This document shows, one piece after another, positions 19,614-28,570 of a stretch of 64,000 bases of DNA. The stretch spans positions 434,001-498,000 of the forward strand of contig NZ_CP053826.1 in assembly GCF_013372125.1 (NCBI RefSeq), in the 5' to 3' direction. Under the pieces are notes generated by a model. It made no database searches. It worked only from the letters and a program-made list of their open reading frames with translations, and was not told the DNA's origin. The stretch is from Campylobacter curvus. GTDB taxonomy: Bacteria; Campylobacterota; Campylobacteria; Campylobacterales; Campylobacteraceae. Within the stretch, counting starts at the first letter, position 1. Every line of letters starts with the position of its first letter. Made by a program: the position numbers and the translations under genes.

Positions 19614-21560
19614 ATGAATAATCAAAATAATAAAAATCAAAACAATGGCGACAATAACGGCTTTTTTAATAAAAATCCGATACTGATTTTTGCGATTTTC
19701 GCCATAATCATCGTGCTTGCTTTTAGGAGCTTTACCGGCGATAGCATGGGCTCTATCGCTATGGGCTCGCAGGCTCAGAGCAAGGTCATACCGTATTCTG
19801 AATTTAAGGACATGCTAAAAGCAAAGCAAATAAACGAGGTGGCGATCTCCGATAGTACGATAAGAGCCGCCGGGCACGATAAAATGGTCTATATTGTAAA
19901 GCGCGTCAGCGATCCTACGCTAATTAGCCTACTTGAGCAAAACAACGTCGCATACAGCGCTTATAGCGATACTAATTGGTTCACCGAGCTACTGTTTTCA
20001 TGGGTGCTTCCTGTGTTTATATTCTTTGGTATCTGGATGTTTTTGGCTAGTAGGATGCAAAGAAATATGGGCGGGGGCATACTCGGCATAGGAAGTGCGA
20101 AAAAGCTTATAAATTCCGAAAAGCCAAAGGTTAAATTTGACGATGTGGCAGGCGTGGAAGAGGCTAAAGAAGAGGTTCAAGAGATAGTAGATTATCTAAA
20201 AAGTCCGGACAAATATCTAAATTTAGGAGCGAAAATACCAAAAGGAATTTTGCTCGTAGGACCTCCGGGAACAGGCAAAACGCTTTTAGCCAGAGCCGTT
20301 GCCGGCGAGGCTGATGTGCCGTTTTTTTCGATGTCGGCATCAAGCTTCATCGAGATGTTTGTGGGTGTAGGTGCCAGCCGTGTGCGCGATTTGTTTGAAA
20401 ATGCAAAAAAAGAGGCGCCGGCGATCGTATTCATCGATGAAATAGACGCGATAGGAAAGAGTAGGAATTCAGGCCCAATGGGAGGAAACGACGAGCGCGA
20501 GCAGACGCTTAATCAGCTACTTTCCGAGATGGACGGGTTTGACGCTGACAAATCGCCTGTCATCGTCATCGCAGCTACGAACAGACCCGAAATTTTAGAC
20601 GCTGCGCTTTTAAGGCCCGGCAGGTTTGATAGACAGGTGCTTGTCGATAAGCCTGATTTTAAGGGGCGCTGTGATATATTAAAAGTGCATATGAAAGATG
20701 TCAAGATAGGCAAAGACGTCAGCCTCGAGGAGATCGGGCGTCTTACGACTGGGCTTGCAGGAGCCGATCTTGAAAATATCATAAACGAGGCTGCGCTCCT
20801 TGCCGGACGCAAGTCAAAGCCTTTCGTCGAGCAAGCCGACCTAGTAGAGGCAGTCGAGCGCTCTATCGCTGGCTTAGAGAAAAAGTCGCGCCGTGTAAAT
20901 CCGAAAGAAAAAAAGATAGTCACCTATCACGAGTGCGGCCACGCCCTCATCGCCGAGATAACCAAAGGCGCAAAAAAGGTCACCAAGGTTTCCGTCGTCC
21001 CACGCGGGCTTGCAGCGCTTGGCTATACGCTAAATACGCCTGAAGAAAATAAATTTATGATGCAAAAGCATGAGCTCATAGCCGAGGTCGATGTGCTTCT
21101 TGGTGGACGCGCTGCCGAGGAAGTTTTCATAAAAGAAATTTCGACCGGTGCCAGCAACGACCTTGAGCGAGCGACTGATATCATAAAAGCCATGGTAAGC
21201 ATGTATGGAATGAGCGATGTTGCCGGACTTATGGTGCTTGAAAAGCAGCGAGCGACATTTTTAAACGGCGGACAGAGCATAAAAGATTACAGCGATAAGA
21301 TGGCTGAAAAGGTCGATGACTTCGTAAAAAGCATGCTTCATGAGAGGTATTCCACCGTTTTGGAAGCACTTGAAATTTATAGCGGTGCGATAGAAAGTAT
21401 GGTAAGTGCGCTTTACGAAGAAGAGACTATCGAAGGTAAGAGAGTCCGCGAGATCATTAAAGCTTATGAGGAGCAAAACGGACTTGAGACTCGCCTAGTC
21501 TCAAACGACGAACATAGCGAATATGACGGACACGCCAAACAAGGTCAAAAAGAGGACTGA
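19614..21560 (+). CDS. ftsH: FtsH, membrane AAA+ zinc protease
   Basis: 648 residues. Two N-terminal membrane helices (about residues 20-38 and 122-143) flank a small periplasmic domain. The AAA+ module has Walker A GPPGTGKT near residue 215, Walker [12 protein letters not shown] and the SRH region [19 protein letters not shown]. The zinc protease site is HECGH near residue 439. It degrades membrane and regulatory proteins as a hexamer. ATG 19614 directly follows the prmA stop. The Asn/Lys-rich N-terminus before the first helix is normal for Campylobacter FtsH. Confidence 0.97.
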   Translation: MNNQNNKNQNNGDNNGFFNKNPILIFAIFAIIIVLAFRSFTGDSMGSIAMGSQAQSKVIPYSEFKDMLKAKQINEVAISDSTIRAAGHDKMVYIVKRVSDPTLISLLEQNNVAYSAYSDTNWFTELLFSWVLPVFIFFGIWMFLASRMQRNMGGGILGIGSAKKLINSEKPKVKFDDVAGVEEAKEEVQEIVDYLKSPDKYLNLGAKIPKGILLVGPPGTGKTLLARAVAGEADVPFFSMSASSFIEMFVGVGASRVRDLFENAKKEAPAIVFIDEIDAIGKSRNSGPMGGNDEREQTLNQLLSEMDGFDADKSPVIVIAATNRPEILDAALLRPGRFDRQVLVDKPDFKGRCDILKVHMKDVKIGKDVSLEEIGRLTTGLAGADLENIINEAALLAGRKSKPFVEQADLVEAVERSIAGLEKKSRRVNPKEKKIVTYHECGHALIAEITKGAKKVTKVSVVPRGLAALGYTLNTPEENKFMMQKHELIAEVDVLLGGRAAEEVFIKEISTGASNDLERATDIIKAMVSMYGMSDVAGLMVLEKQRATFLNGGQSIKDYSDKMAEKVDDFVKSMLHERYSTVLEALEIYSGAIESMVSALYEEETIEGKRVREIIKAYEEQNGLETRLVSNDEHSEYDGHAKQGQKED

Positions 21561-21562
21561 AA

Positions 21563-22183
21563 ATGACAGGATATATCGCGAGATACGGCTATAAATGCAT
21601 CGCCTTTTCGGGTATCTTATTGCTTTTGTCATTGCTGTTTGGCTTTTTGCCGCTATTTTTTACGGTGATTTTCATCCTGACGTTGTATTTTTTTAGAGAT
21701 CCAGAGCGAGTGCCTTATACCGATGACGAGCTCGCCTTGCTATCGCCTATTGACGGCAAGATCGCAGATGTTTCTCTTTCAAATTTCGAAGGGGACGACG
21801 TTACCAAGATCGTGATAGAAAAATCGTTTTTTGGCGTTGGTTCGCTTCGTGCGCCGTGCGATATGCAAATTTTGAATATTCGCCGCAGACACGGGCTATT
21901 TTTGTGTAACCATATGAAAATTTCAGAGGCTCTCAACGAGCGAGCTTTACTCGTTTGTCAAAGCGGCTCGCTAAAATTTGCGATGCGCATAATCGCGGGA
22001 GTCTTTAGCAAAAGGCTTTTTTTAGATAGAGTTCAAAATTTAAAGGCCGCTCGTAAATTTGGCTTCCTGGGCTGCGGGGTAGTGGTGATGTTTTTGCCAA
22101 AAGATGCTAAAATTTGCGTAAGCGTAGGCGAAAAGCTAAAAGCCGGCGAGCTTTTGGGTTATTTTGATAAAAAGGATAGATGA
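21563..22183 (+). CDS. Phosphatidylserine decarboxylase-related protein
   Basis: 206 residues with two N-terminal membrane segments, YFFRDPERVPY, SPIDGKIADVS and a C-terminal FLPKDAKICVSVGEKL, the outline of short Psd proenzymes. Psd normally cleaves itself at Gly-Ser in an FGS motif to make its pyruvoyl group. Here the aligned stretch reads GFLGCGVVVMFLP with no serine, and the usual HINR segment before it is also not evident. It may therefore be a non-catalytic homologue or use another mechanism. It starts two bases after ftsH and overlaps pssA, so it belongs to a phospholipid gene pair. Family membership is fairly sure; activity is doubtful. Confidence 0.75.
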   Translation: MTGYIARYGYKCIAFSGILLLLSLLFGFLPLFFTVIFILTLYFFRDPERVPYTDDELALLSPIDGKIADVSLSNFEGDDVTKIVIEKSFFGVGSLRAPCDMQILNIRRRHGLFLCNHMKISEALNERALLVCQSGSLKFAMRIIAGVFSKRLFLDRVQNLKAARKFGFLGCGVVVMFLPKDAKICVSVGEKLKAGELLGYFDKKDR

Positions 22184-22914
22184 TGAATAGCTTACAAAAG
22201 ATGCAGCTTATGTATATCTTGCCAAATTTATTTACCGCTGCGAGCGCATTTTTGGGCGTCATAAGCGTTATCTCGTCTATCCAGGGCAACTACACCAAAG
22301 CGATCATTTATGTCGTTTTATCTCTCGTGCTTGACGGGCTTGACGGACGCGTAGCCAGACTAACGAAAACTACCAGTAAATTTGGCGTAGAATTTGACAG
22401 CTTGGCCGATCTGGTCGCATTTGGCGTCGCACCGGCCATTTTGTTTTACATCGTCATCGGAGTGCAGTTTGGTAAATTTGGAGCGCTGATAGCTGCGATG
22501 TTTGTAGTTTTTGGAGCTATCAGACTTGCTAGGTTTAACGTAACTACGGGCACCTACGAACCAAACGTTTTCATCGGGCTTCCTATACCGACGGCCGCGA
22601 TAGTCAGCGTCCTTTGGATCGGCGTGTATCTAGACTATGAAATTTTGCAAGGATTTGAGTGGTTTTACGTCCTTTTGCAAAGTGTCTTGGCGGTCTTGAT
22701 GGTCAGCAACATCCGCTACCCAAGCTTTAAAAAGATGAATTTAAAACAAACTCATGTCATGCGCATATTAGTCGTTTTGGTAGTGGCGTTTTCCATGCTT
22801 TATCTTTATCCGTTTGAAAGTGCGACGATAGTTATGAGCGTTTACACTTTATATGGCATAATTAGAGCGGCCATAATGTTTAGTAAAAATTCTAAGAAAA
22901 AGGAGAGCGAATGA
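22180..22914 (+). CDS. pssA: PssA, CDP-diacylglycerol-serine phosphatidyltransferase
   Basis: 244 residues, CDP-alcohol phosphatidyltransferase family, about six to eight membrane helices. The signature DGx2ARx8Gx3Dx3D is complete: it begins LDGLDGRVARL and ends FGVEFDSLADLV. It makes phosphatidylserine, precursor of phosphatidylethanolamine. It overlaps the Psd-related gene by ATGA (ATG 22180; a second ATG at 22183 is possible). Its TGA overlaps the ATG of the small Leu-rich peptide, which couples phospholipid genes to the leuA leader. Confidence 0.93.
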   Translation: MMNSLQKMQLMYILPNLFTAASAFLGVISVISSIQGNYTKAIIYVVLSLVLDGLDGRVARLTKTTSKFGVEFDSLADLVAFGVAPAILFYIVIGVQFGKFGALIAAMFVVFGAIRLARFNVTTGTYEPNVFIGLPIPTAAIVSVLWIGVYLDYEILQGFEWFYVLLQSVLAVLMVSNIRYPSFKKMNLKQTHVMRILVVLVVAFSMLYLYPFESATIVMSVYTLYGIIRAAIMFSKNSKKKESE

Positions 22915-22991
22915 GCGATGCAGGTATTATAAAATCACGTAAATTCTTGCCTAAAATCGAAATCAAAAACTCTCTACTGCTACTTTGGTAG
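22911..22991 (+). CDS. leuL: Leucine-rich leader peptide upstream of leuA
   Basis: A 26-codon frame starts at ATG 22911, overlapping the pssA stop as ATGA, with AAGGAG at 22900-22905 as ribosome site. It ends KNSLLLLW at TAG 22989-22991. Four consecutive Leu codons (CTA CTG CTA CTT, 22974-22985) just before the stop, 57 bases ahead of leuA, are the mark of a leader peptide that senses charged tRNA-Leu by ribosome stalling. The Leu codons run into a 5-bp hairpin that contains the stop codon. No conventional terminator is seen after it, so the mechanism may be translational or antitermination-like. Confidence 0.75.
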   Translation: MSDAGIIKSRKFLPKIEIKNSLLLLW

Positions 22992-22992
22992 C
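22979..22992 (+). promoter_or_regulatory. Small hairpin over the leader Leu codons and stop
   Basis: GCTAC-TTTG-GTAGC forms a perfect 5-bp stem with a tetraloop. Its 5' arm holds the last leucine codons and its loop and 3' arm hold the Trp codon and the TAG stop. It is a candidate control structure for leuA. A weak A/T-only palindrome (AAAATTTTAAAATTT) follows before leuA but has no GC stem. Confidence 0.45.
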
Positions 22993-23047
22993 GAATATTC
23001 ACTCTAAAACTAACCCCAAAATTTTAAAATTTACACAAGGATAAAAA

Positions 23048-24562
23048 ATGGATAATAAAATAATAATTTTTGATACGACATTAAGAGATGGTGAGCAAAG
23101 TCCGGGAGCTTCGATGAATACGGCTGAAAAGCTTCAAATAGCGCTTCAGCTAGAAAGGCTTGGCGTAGATGTCATGGAGGCTGGTTTCGCGGCGGCCAGC
23201 CTCGGAGATTTTGATGCAGTAAATCAAATAGCCAAACAAGCGTCCAATATAACCGTATGCTCGCTAGCTAGAGCCGTAGAGCGCGACATAAAGGCTGCCG
23301 GCGAGGCCTTGGCTCCCGCTAAACATAAGCGCATCCACACATTCATCGCTACAAGCCCTATCCATATGGAATTTAAGCTGAAAATGAAACCGGACGAGGT
23401 CATCAAACGCGCGGTAGACGCCGTGAAATACGCCAAGAGCTTTTGCGATGATGTCGAGTTTAGTTGCGAGGATGCGGGTAGGAGCGATTTGGAATTTTTA
23501 AAAGAAATTTGCGATGCGACGATAAATGCTGGTGCAAAAACCATAAATTTACCGGACACCGTCGGGTATCGCTTGCCTAGCGAGCTTAGTCAGAGGATAG
23601 GTCAAATGGTGCAGTTTATCGCAGGACGTGCCGTAGTTTCGGTGCATAATCACAATGACTTAGGCCTTGCGACGGCAAATTCTCTAGCCTGCATAAGTGC
23701 CGGTGCGCGTCAAGTGGAGTGCACGATAAACGGCATCGGTGAACGCGCAGGAAATGCCGCACTAGAAGAGATCGTGATGGCGATAAAGACACGCCAGGAT
23801 GTGTTCGCTCCGCTTTATACGGACATCATCTGCAAGGAAATTTACCCGACTTCGCGTCTCATTGCCAGCATCACCGGCATCGAACCTCAGCCAAACAAAG
23901 CGATCGTGGGTAAAAACGCCTTTGCTCACGAAAGCGGCATACATCAAGACGGCGTGCTAAAACATAAAGAGACCTACGAGATCATCTCGGCCGAGAGCAT
24001 AGGGCTTGAGAAAAATTCGCTCGTGCTTGGCAAGCATAGCGGCCGTCACGCATTTAAAGATAAGCTCGCCGCACTTGGATTTGACCTTGAGAGCGAGGCT
24101 TTAAATACCGCTTTTGAGAAATTTAAAGATCTTGCGGACAAGAAAAAGGAAATTTTCGATGATGATTTGCGTGCGCTCGTGGCTGAAGAGATAACCAAGA
24201 TACCGCAAGCTTACGAGATAGTAAGACTACTTCAAAGTAGCTGCAACAACGCTCTGGCAAGCGCATCCGTGAGTATCAAGCATAATGATGAGGTCGTAAG
24301 CGACTCTGCGCTTGGAAACGGCACTGTCGATGCGATCTTTAAGGTCGTAGATAGGATAAGCGGCGTTAGCGGCATACTAAAAGATTATAAAGTCACCGCC
24401 GTTTCACAGGGTAAAGACGCTTTGGCCAAGGTCGATGTGAAGGTCGAATTTGAGGGCTTTAACGCGGTCATGGGGCACGGACTTGACATAGATACGATGA
24501 TGGCTAGCGCAAAGGCGTATGTAGGGGCGCTAAATAGCTTTTTGAAAATGAAAAGGAATTGA
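23048..24562 (+). CDS. leuA: LeuA, 2-isopropylmalate synthase
   Basis: 504 residues. ATG 23048 follows AAGGA. It condenses acetyl-CoA with 2-oxoisovalerate, the first step of leucine synthesis. The HMGL-like TIM barrel shows [15 protein letters not shown] and [17 protein letters not shown] (metal-binding His pair), and [13 protein letters not shown] starts the linker. The C-terminal ~120 residues form the LeuA allosteric domain that binds leucine, so both feedback and leader control are likely. leuBCD do not follow; motA is next. Confidence 0.95.
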   Translation: MDNKIIIFDTTLRDGEQSPGASMNTAEKLQIALQLERLGVDVMEAGFAAASLGDFDAVNQIAKQASNITVCSLARAVERDIKAAGEALAPAKHKRIHTFIATSPIHMEFKLKMKPDEVIKRAVDAVKYAKSFCDDVEFSCEDAGRSDLEFLKEICDATINAGAKTINLPDTVGYRLPSELSQRIGQMVQFIAGRAVVSVHNHNDLGLATANSLACISAGARQVECTINGIGERAGNAALEEIVMAIKTRQDVFAPLYTDIICKEIYPTSRLIASITGIEPQPNKAIVGKNAFAHESGIHQDGVLKHKETYEIISAESIGLEKNSLVLGKHSGRHAFKDKLAALGFDLESEALNTAFEKFKDLADKKKEIFDDDLRALVAEEITKIPQAYEIVRLLQSSCNNALASASVSIKHNDEVVSDSALGNGTVDAIFKVVDRISGVSGILKDYKVTAVSQGKDALAKVDVKVEFEGFNAVMGHGLDIDTMMASAKAYVGALNSFLKMKRN

Positions 24563-24563
24563 T

Positions 24564-24623
24564 TTGAAATTTAGCCTGCCTTATGAGGCGGGCGCTATCG
24601 GTGGCGACAAGAGCGATCAGTAA
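24564..24623 (+). other. Gap after leuA: hairpin and possible 19-codon frame
   Basis: The 126 bases between leuA and motA hold a GC-rich hairpin, GCCTGCCT-TATG-AGGCGGGC (24574-24593, one G-T pair), without a following T-run. The same stretch can be read as a short frame from TTG 24564 to TAA 24623, with AAAAGGA upstream at 24551-24557. It could be a weak transcription end for leuA, a tiny peptide or the remnant of a lost gene. I do not call it a gene. Confidence 0.3.
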
Positions 24624-24647
24624 GTAAATATTATTCAAATTTTACGA

Positions 24648-24653
24648 TATAAT
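24648..24653 (+). promoter_or_regulatory. Probable sigma70-type promoter of motA
   Basis: A perfect TATAAT within GATATAATTACAC, 35 bases before the motA ATG, with T-rich sequence upstream and AAGGA at 24678-24682. There is no sigma28 (CGATAT with upstream TAAAG) or sigma54 (GG-N10-GC) pattern that I can see, so housekeeping transcription is favoured. Confidence 0.6.
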
Positions 24654-24688
24654 TACACAATAAAAATTTAATACTTCAAGGATATTGT

Positions 24689-25462
24689 ATGGATCTATCT
24701 ACGATACTTGGGATGCTTTTGTCGGTCACTAGTATCTCTATAGGCGATATCTTGGAGGGCGGAAGCCCCCTTCATGTCATTCATGTCTCGTCACTGCTTA
24801 TCGTTATCCCTACCGCTATATTTTCGGCTATGACATCGACTAATAAAAAATTTATAAAGCCCGCTTTCAAGGAGCTGAAAATCATCTTTAAAGGCACCGG
24901 TACCGATGTGCCAAAGCTTATAAAAGAGCTCATCGATCTCTCTGTCACCGCACGTAGAGATGGGCTTTTGGCGCTTGAGCCAAAGGTAGCTACTATCGAA
25001 GATGAATTTTTAAAGAGTGCGATGATGATGCTCGTCGACGGTCAGCCAATAGGCGACATCAGAGAAAATATGGAGATCAAGATAGAGCAGCTTGAAGAGT
25101 ATTACCACGAGTGTGGGCACTTTTGGATCAAGACCGGCGAGAGCTGCCCGACGTTTGGGCTAGTCGGAGCGGTCATGGGTCTGATGCTAGCTCTTGCCTT
25201 ACTTGATGATCCTGCCGCTATGGCGGCTGGTATCGCCGGTGCATTTACCGCGACGGTGACTGGCATTATGGGTGCGTATGCGATCTTTGGTCCTTGGGGC
25301 GCGAAGATAATGGCAAACGCAAAAGACATAATAAGAACTAAAACCGTGATCGTAGAGGCGGTCACCGGTATAGCAGAAGGTGCAAACCCAAGAAATTTAG
25401 AGGAGAGGCTATTTAACTTCCTTTCACATGACGAGCCGGCTCAGTCGCAATTTAACAAGTAG
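24689..25462 (+). CDS. motA: MotA, flagellar stator proton channel subunit
   Basis: 257 residues with four membrane helices and the long cytoplasmic loop between helices 2 and 3 that touches the rotor FliG. The segment SCPTFGLVGAVMGLMLALALL and the following AAGIAGAFTATVTGIMGAYAIFGP are the conserved MotA channel helices. Five MotA surround a MotB dimer to couple proton flow to torque. ATG 24689 has AAGGA seven bases upstream; motB follows after six bases. Confidence 0.96.
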   Translation: MDLSTILGMLLSVTSISIGDILEGGSPLHVIHVSSLLIVIPTAIFSAMTSTNKKFIKPAFKELKIIFKGTGTDVPKLIKELIDLSVTARRDGLLALEPKVATIEDEFLKSAMMMLVDGQPIGDIRENMEIKIEQLEEYYHECGHFWIKTGESCPTFGLVGAVMGLMLALALLDDPAAMAAGIAGAFTATVTGIMGAYAIFGPWGAKIMANAKDIIRTKTVIVEAVTGIAEGANPRNLEERLFNFLSHDEPAQSQFNK

Positions 25463-25468
25463 GTAAAA

Positions 25469-26197
25469 ATGGGTAAAAAATGTAAAAAACAAGAGTGTCC
25501 TGCCGGTGAGAAATGGGCCGTTCCTTATGCGGACTTCCTCTCTCTTTTACTCGCGCTTTTTATCGCGCTCTACGCCATATCGGCTGCAAATACCGAGAAG
25601 GTCAAGGCTTTAAAGACTGAATTTATTAAAATTTTTGATTATCCGGCGAGTAAAACTACCGACAACATCGTCTCTCAAGGCAACAAAGAATCAAATGCCA
25701 AAAACGATGCCAAATCACAGCTCGAGCAGCTAAAAGCCACCAATGCCGAACAAGAGCAGACCATAAAAGAGCTAAAAGCGATGCTGGATCAAAGCGAGGG
25801 GCAAATTTCACTTGATATGCCAGATGGTGTCACTTTTAAAGCCGGCGAGACGCAAGTGACGGATCAAAATTCCATCGAATTTATAAAAACGACGGCCAAG
25901 ATAGCAAATAAATTGCCTCAAAATATCTCCGTCGAGATCAGAGGCTACGCCGGCGGCTCGGCAAACGGGATGGAAAGCTTTGAGCTAGGATATAAACGAG
26001 CCATGAGCGTCGCTCAAATTTTAGCTGATGATGGCTTGGACGCCTCTAGGATGCGCGTCGTCTCATACGGCAACGAACCCGCTCCAAAGAGTGTCTCGGG
26101 CAGTGACAGCAACAGAGTCCAGATATTTTTTAAAGTCGATAAAAACGATACTAAGACGCAAAAATCCGTCCTTGACGCTTTAAAAGGGCTGCAATAA
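25469..26197 (+). CDS. motB: MotB, flagellar stator peptidoglycan-anchored subunit
   Basis: 242 residues. A short positively charged N-terminus precedes one membrane helix; the proton-carrying Asp is D22 in VPYADFLSLLLALFIALYA. A coiled-coil linker (about residues 70-105) leads to an OmpA-like domain with VEIRGYAGG and SDSNRVQIFFKV, which binds peptidoglycan. The gene ends inside a hairpin shared with the convergent pflB. Physical closeness to pflB, whose product recruits stators in Campylobacter, fits a motor function group. Confidence 0.96.
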   Translation: MGKKCKKQECPAGEKWAVPYADFLSLLLALFIALYAISAANTEKVKALKTEFIKIFDYPASKTTDNIVSQGNKESNAKNDAKSQLEQLKATNAEQEQTIKELKAMLDQSEGQISLDMPDGVTFKAGETQVTDQNSIEFIKTTAKIANKLPQNISVEIRGYAGGSANGMESFELGYKRAMSVAQILADDGLDASRMRVVSYGNEPAPKSVSGSDSNRVQIFFKVDKNDTKTQKSVLDALKGLQ

Positions 26198-26208
26198 AAT
26201 AGCCCTTT
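26183..26208. terminator. Bidirectional terminator between motB and pflB
   Basis: AAAGGGCT (26183-26190) and AGCCCTTT (26201-26208) form a perfect 8-bp stem around a 10-base loop. The motB TAA (26195-26197) lies in the loop and the pflB stop (26207-26209) at the foot of the stem. A/T-rich sequence flanks both sides. It fits transcription termination for the two converging genes, though the T-runs are short. Confidence 0.65.
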
Positions 26209-28570
26209 ATCTATCCTTTGCGTGATTTATCATAAAATCAAAAAATTCGCTTTTAAATTCGGTATTTTTTATGAGCTCATACTGTATGAGCGCCGCTTCT
26301 ATGTTCCCGACTTCTTGATAAAGATACCCCAGTGCCACGCGACTTTCGTAGGAATTTGGATCGGTCAGCTTGGATAGCTCTAAAAGCGCGATTGCGTTTT
26401 GCGGCTTGTTTGCACCGGTGGCTGCTACCGCGGCCAAAAACAATGTGCCCGCGTCTTGCACTTTAAACTCATCGATCGCTTTGTTGTAAAGCCTAAATGC
26501 ATCGTCGAAGTCATTAGTGAAAATTTCGACATAGGCGAGCGTTTGAACGATATTGGCATTCGCCGGTGCGATGCGTAGCTGCTCTTTTAATTTGTCGCGC
26601 TCGTAGTTTAAAAGCCCGGCGATTTGCAGGAGCTTGATGTATTGCTTGCGGATGATGCTGGCTCCGTGGTAAAAGGCGCTTGAGTCAAGCTGCCTGTCTT
26701 TGAAATAAATTTGAACGGCTCTGGCGTATTCTTTGACGCTTTTTTGCTGGTTGTTCGCGATGAAATTTAGGATATTGGTGATGATATCGTTTGGTAAAAT
26801 TTGCATGAGCTGCTTCGTTTTTTCACGCATCATCTCATCTTGCGAGGTCATCTTTGCGATGATCGTATCAAAGGCTAAATTTAGCGTATTTTGATCCTTG
26901 GGCTCTTCAAGCCACCTTAGCATCGCACTTTGGTTACCGCTTACCAGGCTAAGTAGCGCGGCGTAAATATTTACCGGCTTTAAATTTTTATCGTTTTCTA
27001 AATTTTCACCTATCTCCTCGATGAGCTTTGGATCGACGCTGTGGGTCATATCCATGCTGATCGCGCAAAAAACGCCCGCTAAATGGTTATTCACGTCAAG
27101 ATGATAGCTCGTTATGAAATGCTTTGCAGCCAGGCTGAAATTTCCAAGTTGCGCATAGCTTAGCGCTAGGTTGTATTGGAGTATCGAGTGGTTTGGATAG
27201 AGCTTGACAAGAGCCTCGAAGTCGCGATTGGCCTCTTTTAGCTGGTAGTTTAGCGCCTTTGCGATAGCGTTACTTAGCTCGATATTGACCTTTGACATGG
27301 TCGCGCTCTTGCTTAGATAGTCGTTTGCCGCCGAGGTATCGTCTAAAAATACGCTGACTCCGCCTTTTCTGATGTATTCCACGCTTTGTTTAGCGTCAAA
27401 GACTTTGTAAGGTGCGAAGTAAAACAGCGTCTCGTATCTTCTGATTTTATTGAAAAACATATCGTCGTTAAAGTGCAGCTGGGCTAAATTTACATCAAAC
27501 AGTTCGGGGTTTAGTATCGTTTTTATCTTGTAAATTTTGCTTGGCTTTAGCGGATCGATCGAGTAAATATCTCTGATGAAAGCCGCTGCATCCTTGTAGT
27601 AGCCGGTTTTTAGATCTATCAGCGCCGCTATCATTTTGATGAGGTCAGGGTCGGTCGTGCTTTTGGCGGCTTTACTTAGATAATCGCGCGCCTTGTCGTA
27701 GTTTGCCTGCCTTGCGTAAAGCTGCGCGAGGGTGATGTTGGCGTTAAATTCCTTTTGGCTTTCGAGCTTTGCTATCGCCGCCTCGTCGTTGCCTAGAAGC
27801 GATAAAATTTTAGCGCTTAGGTAGGCGTATTTGTCCTTATAGTCGTCTCCGCTAGGGTGCGAGAGGGCCTGCAAAGCCTCAAAATAATTGCCTTTATAAT
27901 AGCTCACTAACGCGTAATAATAGCTATAAAGCGGCGAACTCTCCTCGTATTGCAAGAACGAGTTGGCAAGCCCGATGTAGTAGTTGAAATTTTTAGTGTT
28001 GTTTGACTCGAGCGAGCAAACGGCGGCGTTTATCGCGCTAACGGCGGTGTTTTCATGATCGGCGATGGCTTTGGTGAAGGATGTTATCGCTTCGGCGCAT
28101 TTGCCTTGCTTCATTTGCGAAACACCTAGGTTGTAGTTTGAGAGCGACTCGTTATAAACGGCTATGTTTTCGTAAATTTTAAGCGCTTCGAATTTATTGC
28201 CCCTTTCGTAGAGCTGATTTGCCTTGCTGATCATGTCATCGATCTTAGAAGCGCCGAAATTTTGCGTTTTGTAGTTTTCTTCTATATTTTGGGCGAGCGT
28301 TGTCGTATCGATCGGCGGCTTTTTATCTTTTTTCAGTAAAAATATGAGCAAAACCGCTATCAAAACGACCAACGCCAAAGCGCCAAGCCCTATGAAGATA
28401 AATTTTTTATTGCTCTTTTTTACCTTGATAGGCTCGGGGATATTTTCATCATTTAGTACATCGCCCGGCTGGATACTCTCAAGAGATACGATCTCCTCGT
28501 TCGCATCGGCGTTTGGCTGCTCATTTTCCTCGCTGGGCGGCTTTAAGACTACGACTTCTTCATCTGCCAC
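26207..28570 (-). CDS. pflB: PflB-like TPR membrane protein of the flagellar motor
   Basis: 787 residues from a GTG start that overlaps the serS TAG by one base and follows AAAAGG. An acidic cytoplasmic N-terminus (ADEEVVVLKPPSEEN) is followed by one membrane helix at about residues 57-79 and a large periplasmic region of TPR-like helical repeats, for example NQLYERGNKFEALKIYENIA and the C-terminal RVALGYLYQEVGNIEAALIQ. Placement after serS-trpS-aroK-der matches the C. jejuni gene order as I recall it (Cj0386-Cj0390), where this gene is pflB. PflB builds the periplasmic scaffold that recruits MotAB for high torque. Here it also converges on motAB. Confidence 0.87.
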   Translation of the reverse strand: MADEEVVVLKPPSEENEQPNADANEEIVSLESIQPGDVLNDENIPEPIKVKKSNKKFIFIGLGALALVVLIAVLLIFLLKKDKKPPIDTTTLAQNIEENYKTQNFGASKIDDMISKANQLYERGNKFEALKIYENIAVYNESLSNYNLGVSQMKQGKCAEAITSFTKAIADHENTAVSAINAAVCSLESNNTKNFNYYIGLANSFLQYEESSPLYSYYYALVSYYKGNYFEALQALSHPSGDDYKDKYAYLSAKILSLLGNDEAAIAKLESQKEFNANITLAQLYARQANYDKARDYLSKAAKSTTDPDLIKMIAALIDLKTGYYKDAAAFIRDIYSIDPLKPSKIYKIKTILNPELFDVNLAQLHFNDDMFFNKIRRYETLFYFAPYKVFDAKQSVEYIRKGGVSVFLDDTSAANDYLSKSATMSKVNIELSNAIAKALNYQLKEANRDFEALVKLYPNHSILQYNLALSYAQLGNFSLAAKHFITSYHLDVNNHLAGVFCAISMDMTHSVDPKLIEEIGENLENDKNLKPVNIYAALLSLVSGNQSAMLRWLEEPKDQNTLNLAFDTIIAKMTSQDEMMREKTKQLMQILPNDIITNILNFIANNQQKSVKEYARAVQIYFKDRQLDSSAFYHGASIIRKQYIKLLQIAGLLNYERDKLKEQLRIAPANANIVQTLAYVEIFTNDFDDAFRLYNKAIDEFKVQDAGTLFLAAVAATGANKPQNAIALLELSKLTDPNSYESRVALGYLYQEVGNIEAALIQYELIKNTEFKSEFFDFMINHAKDR

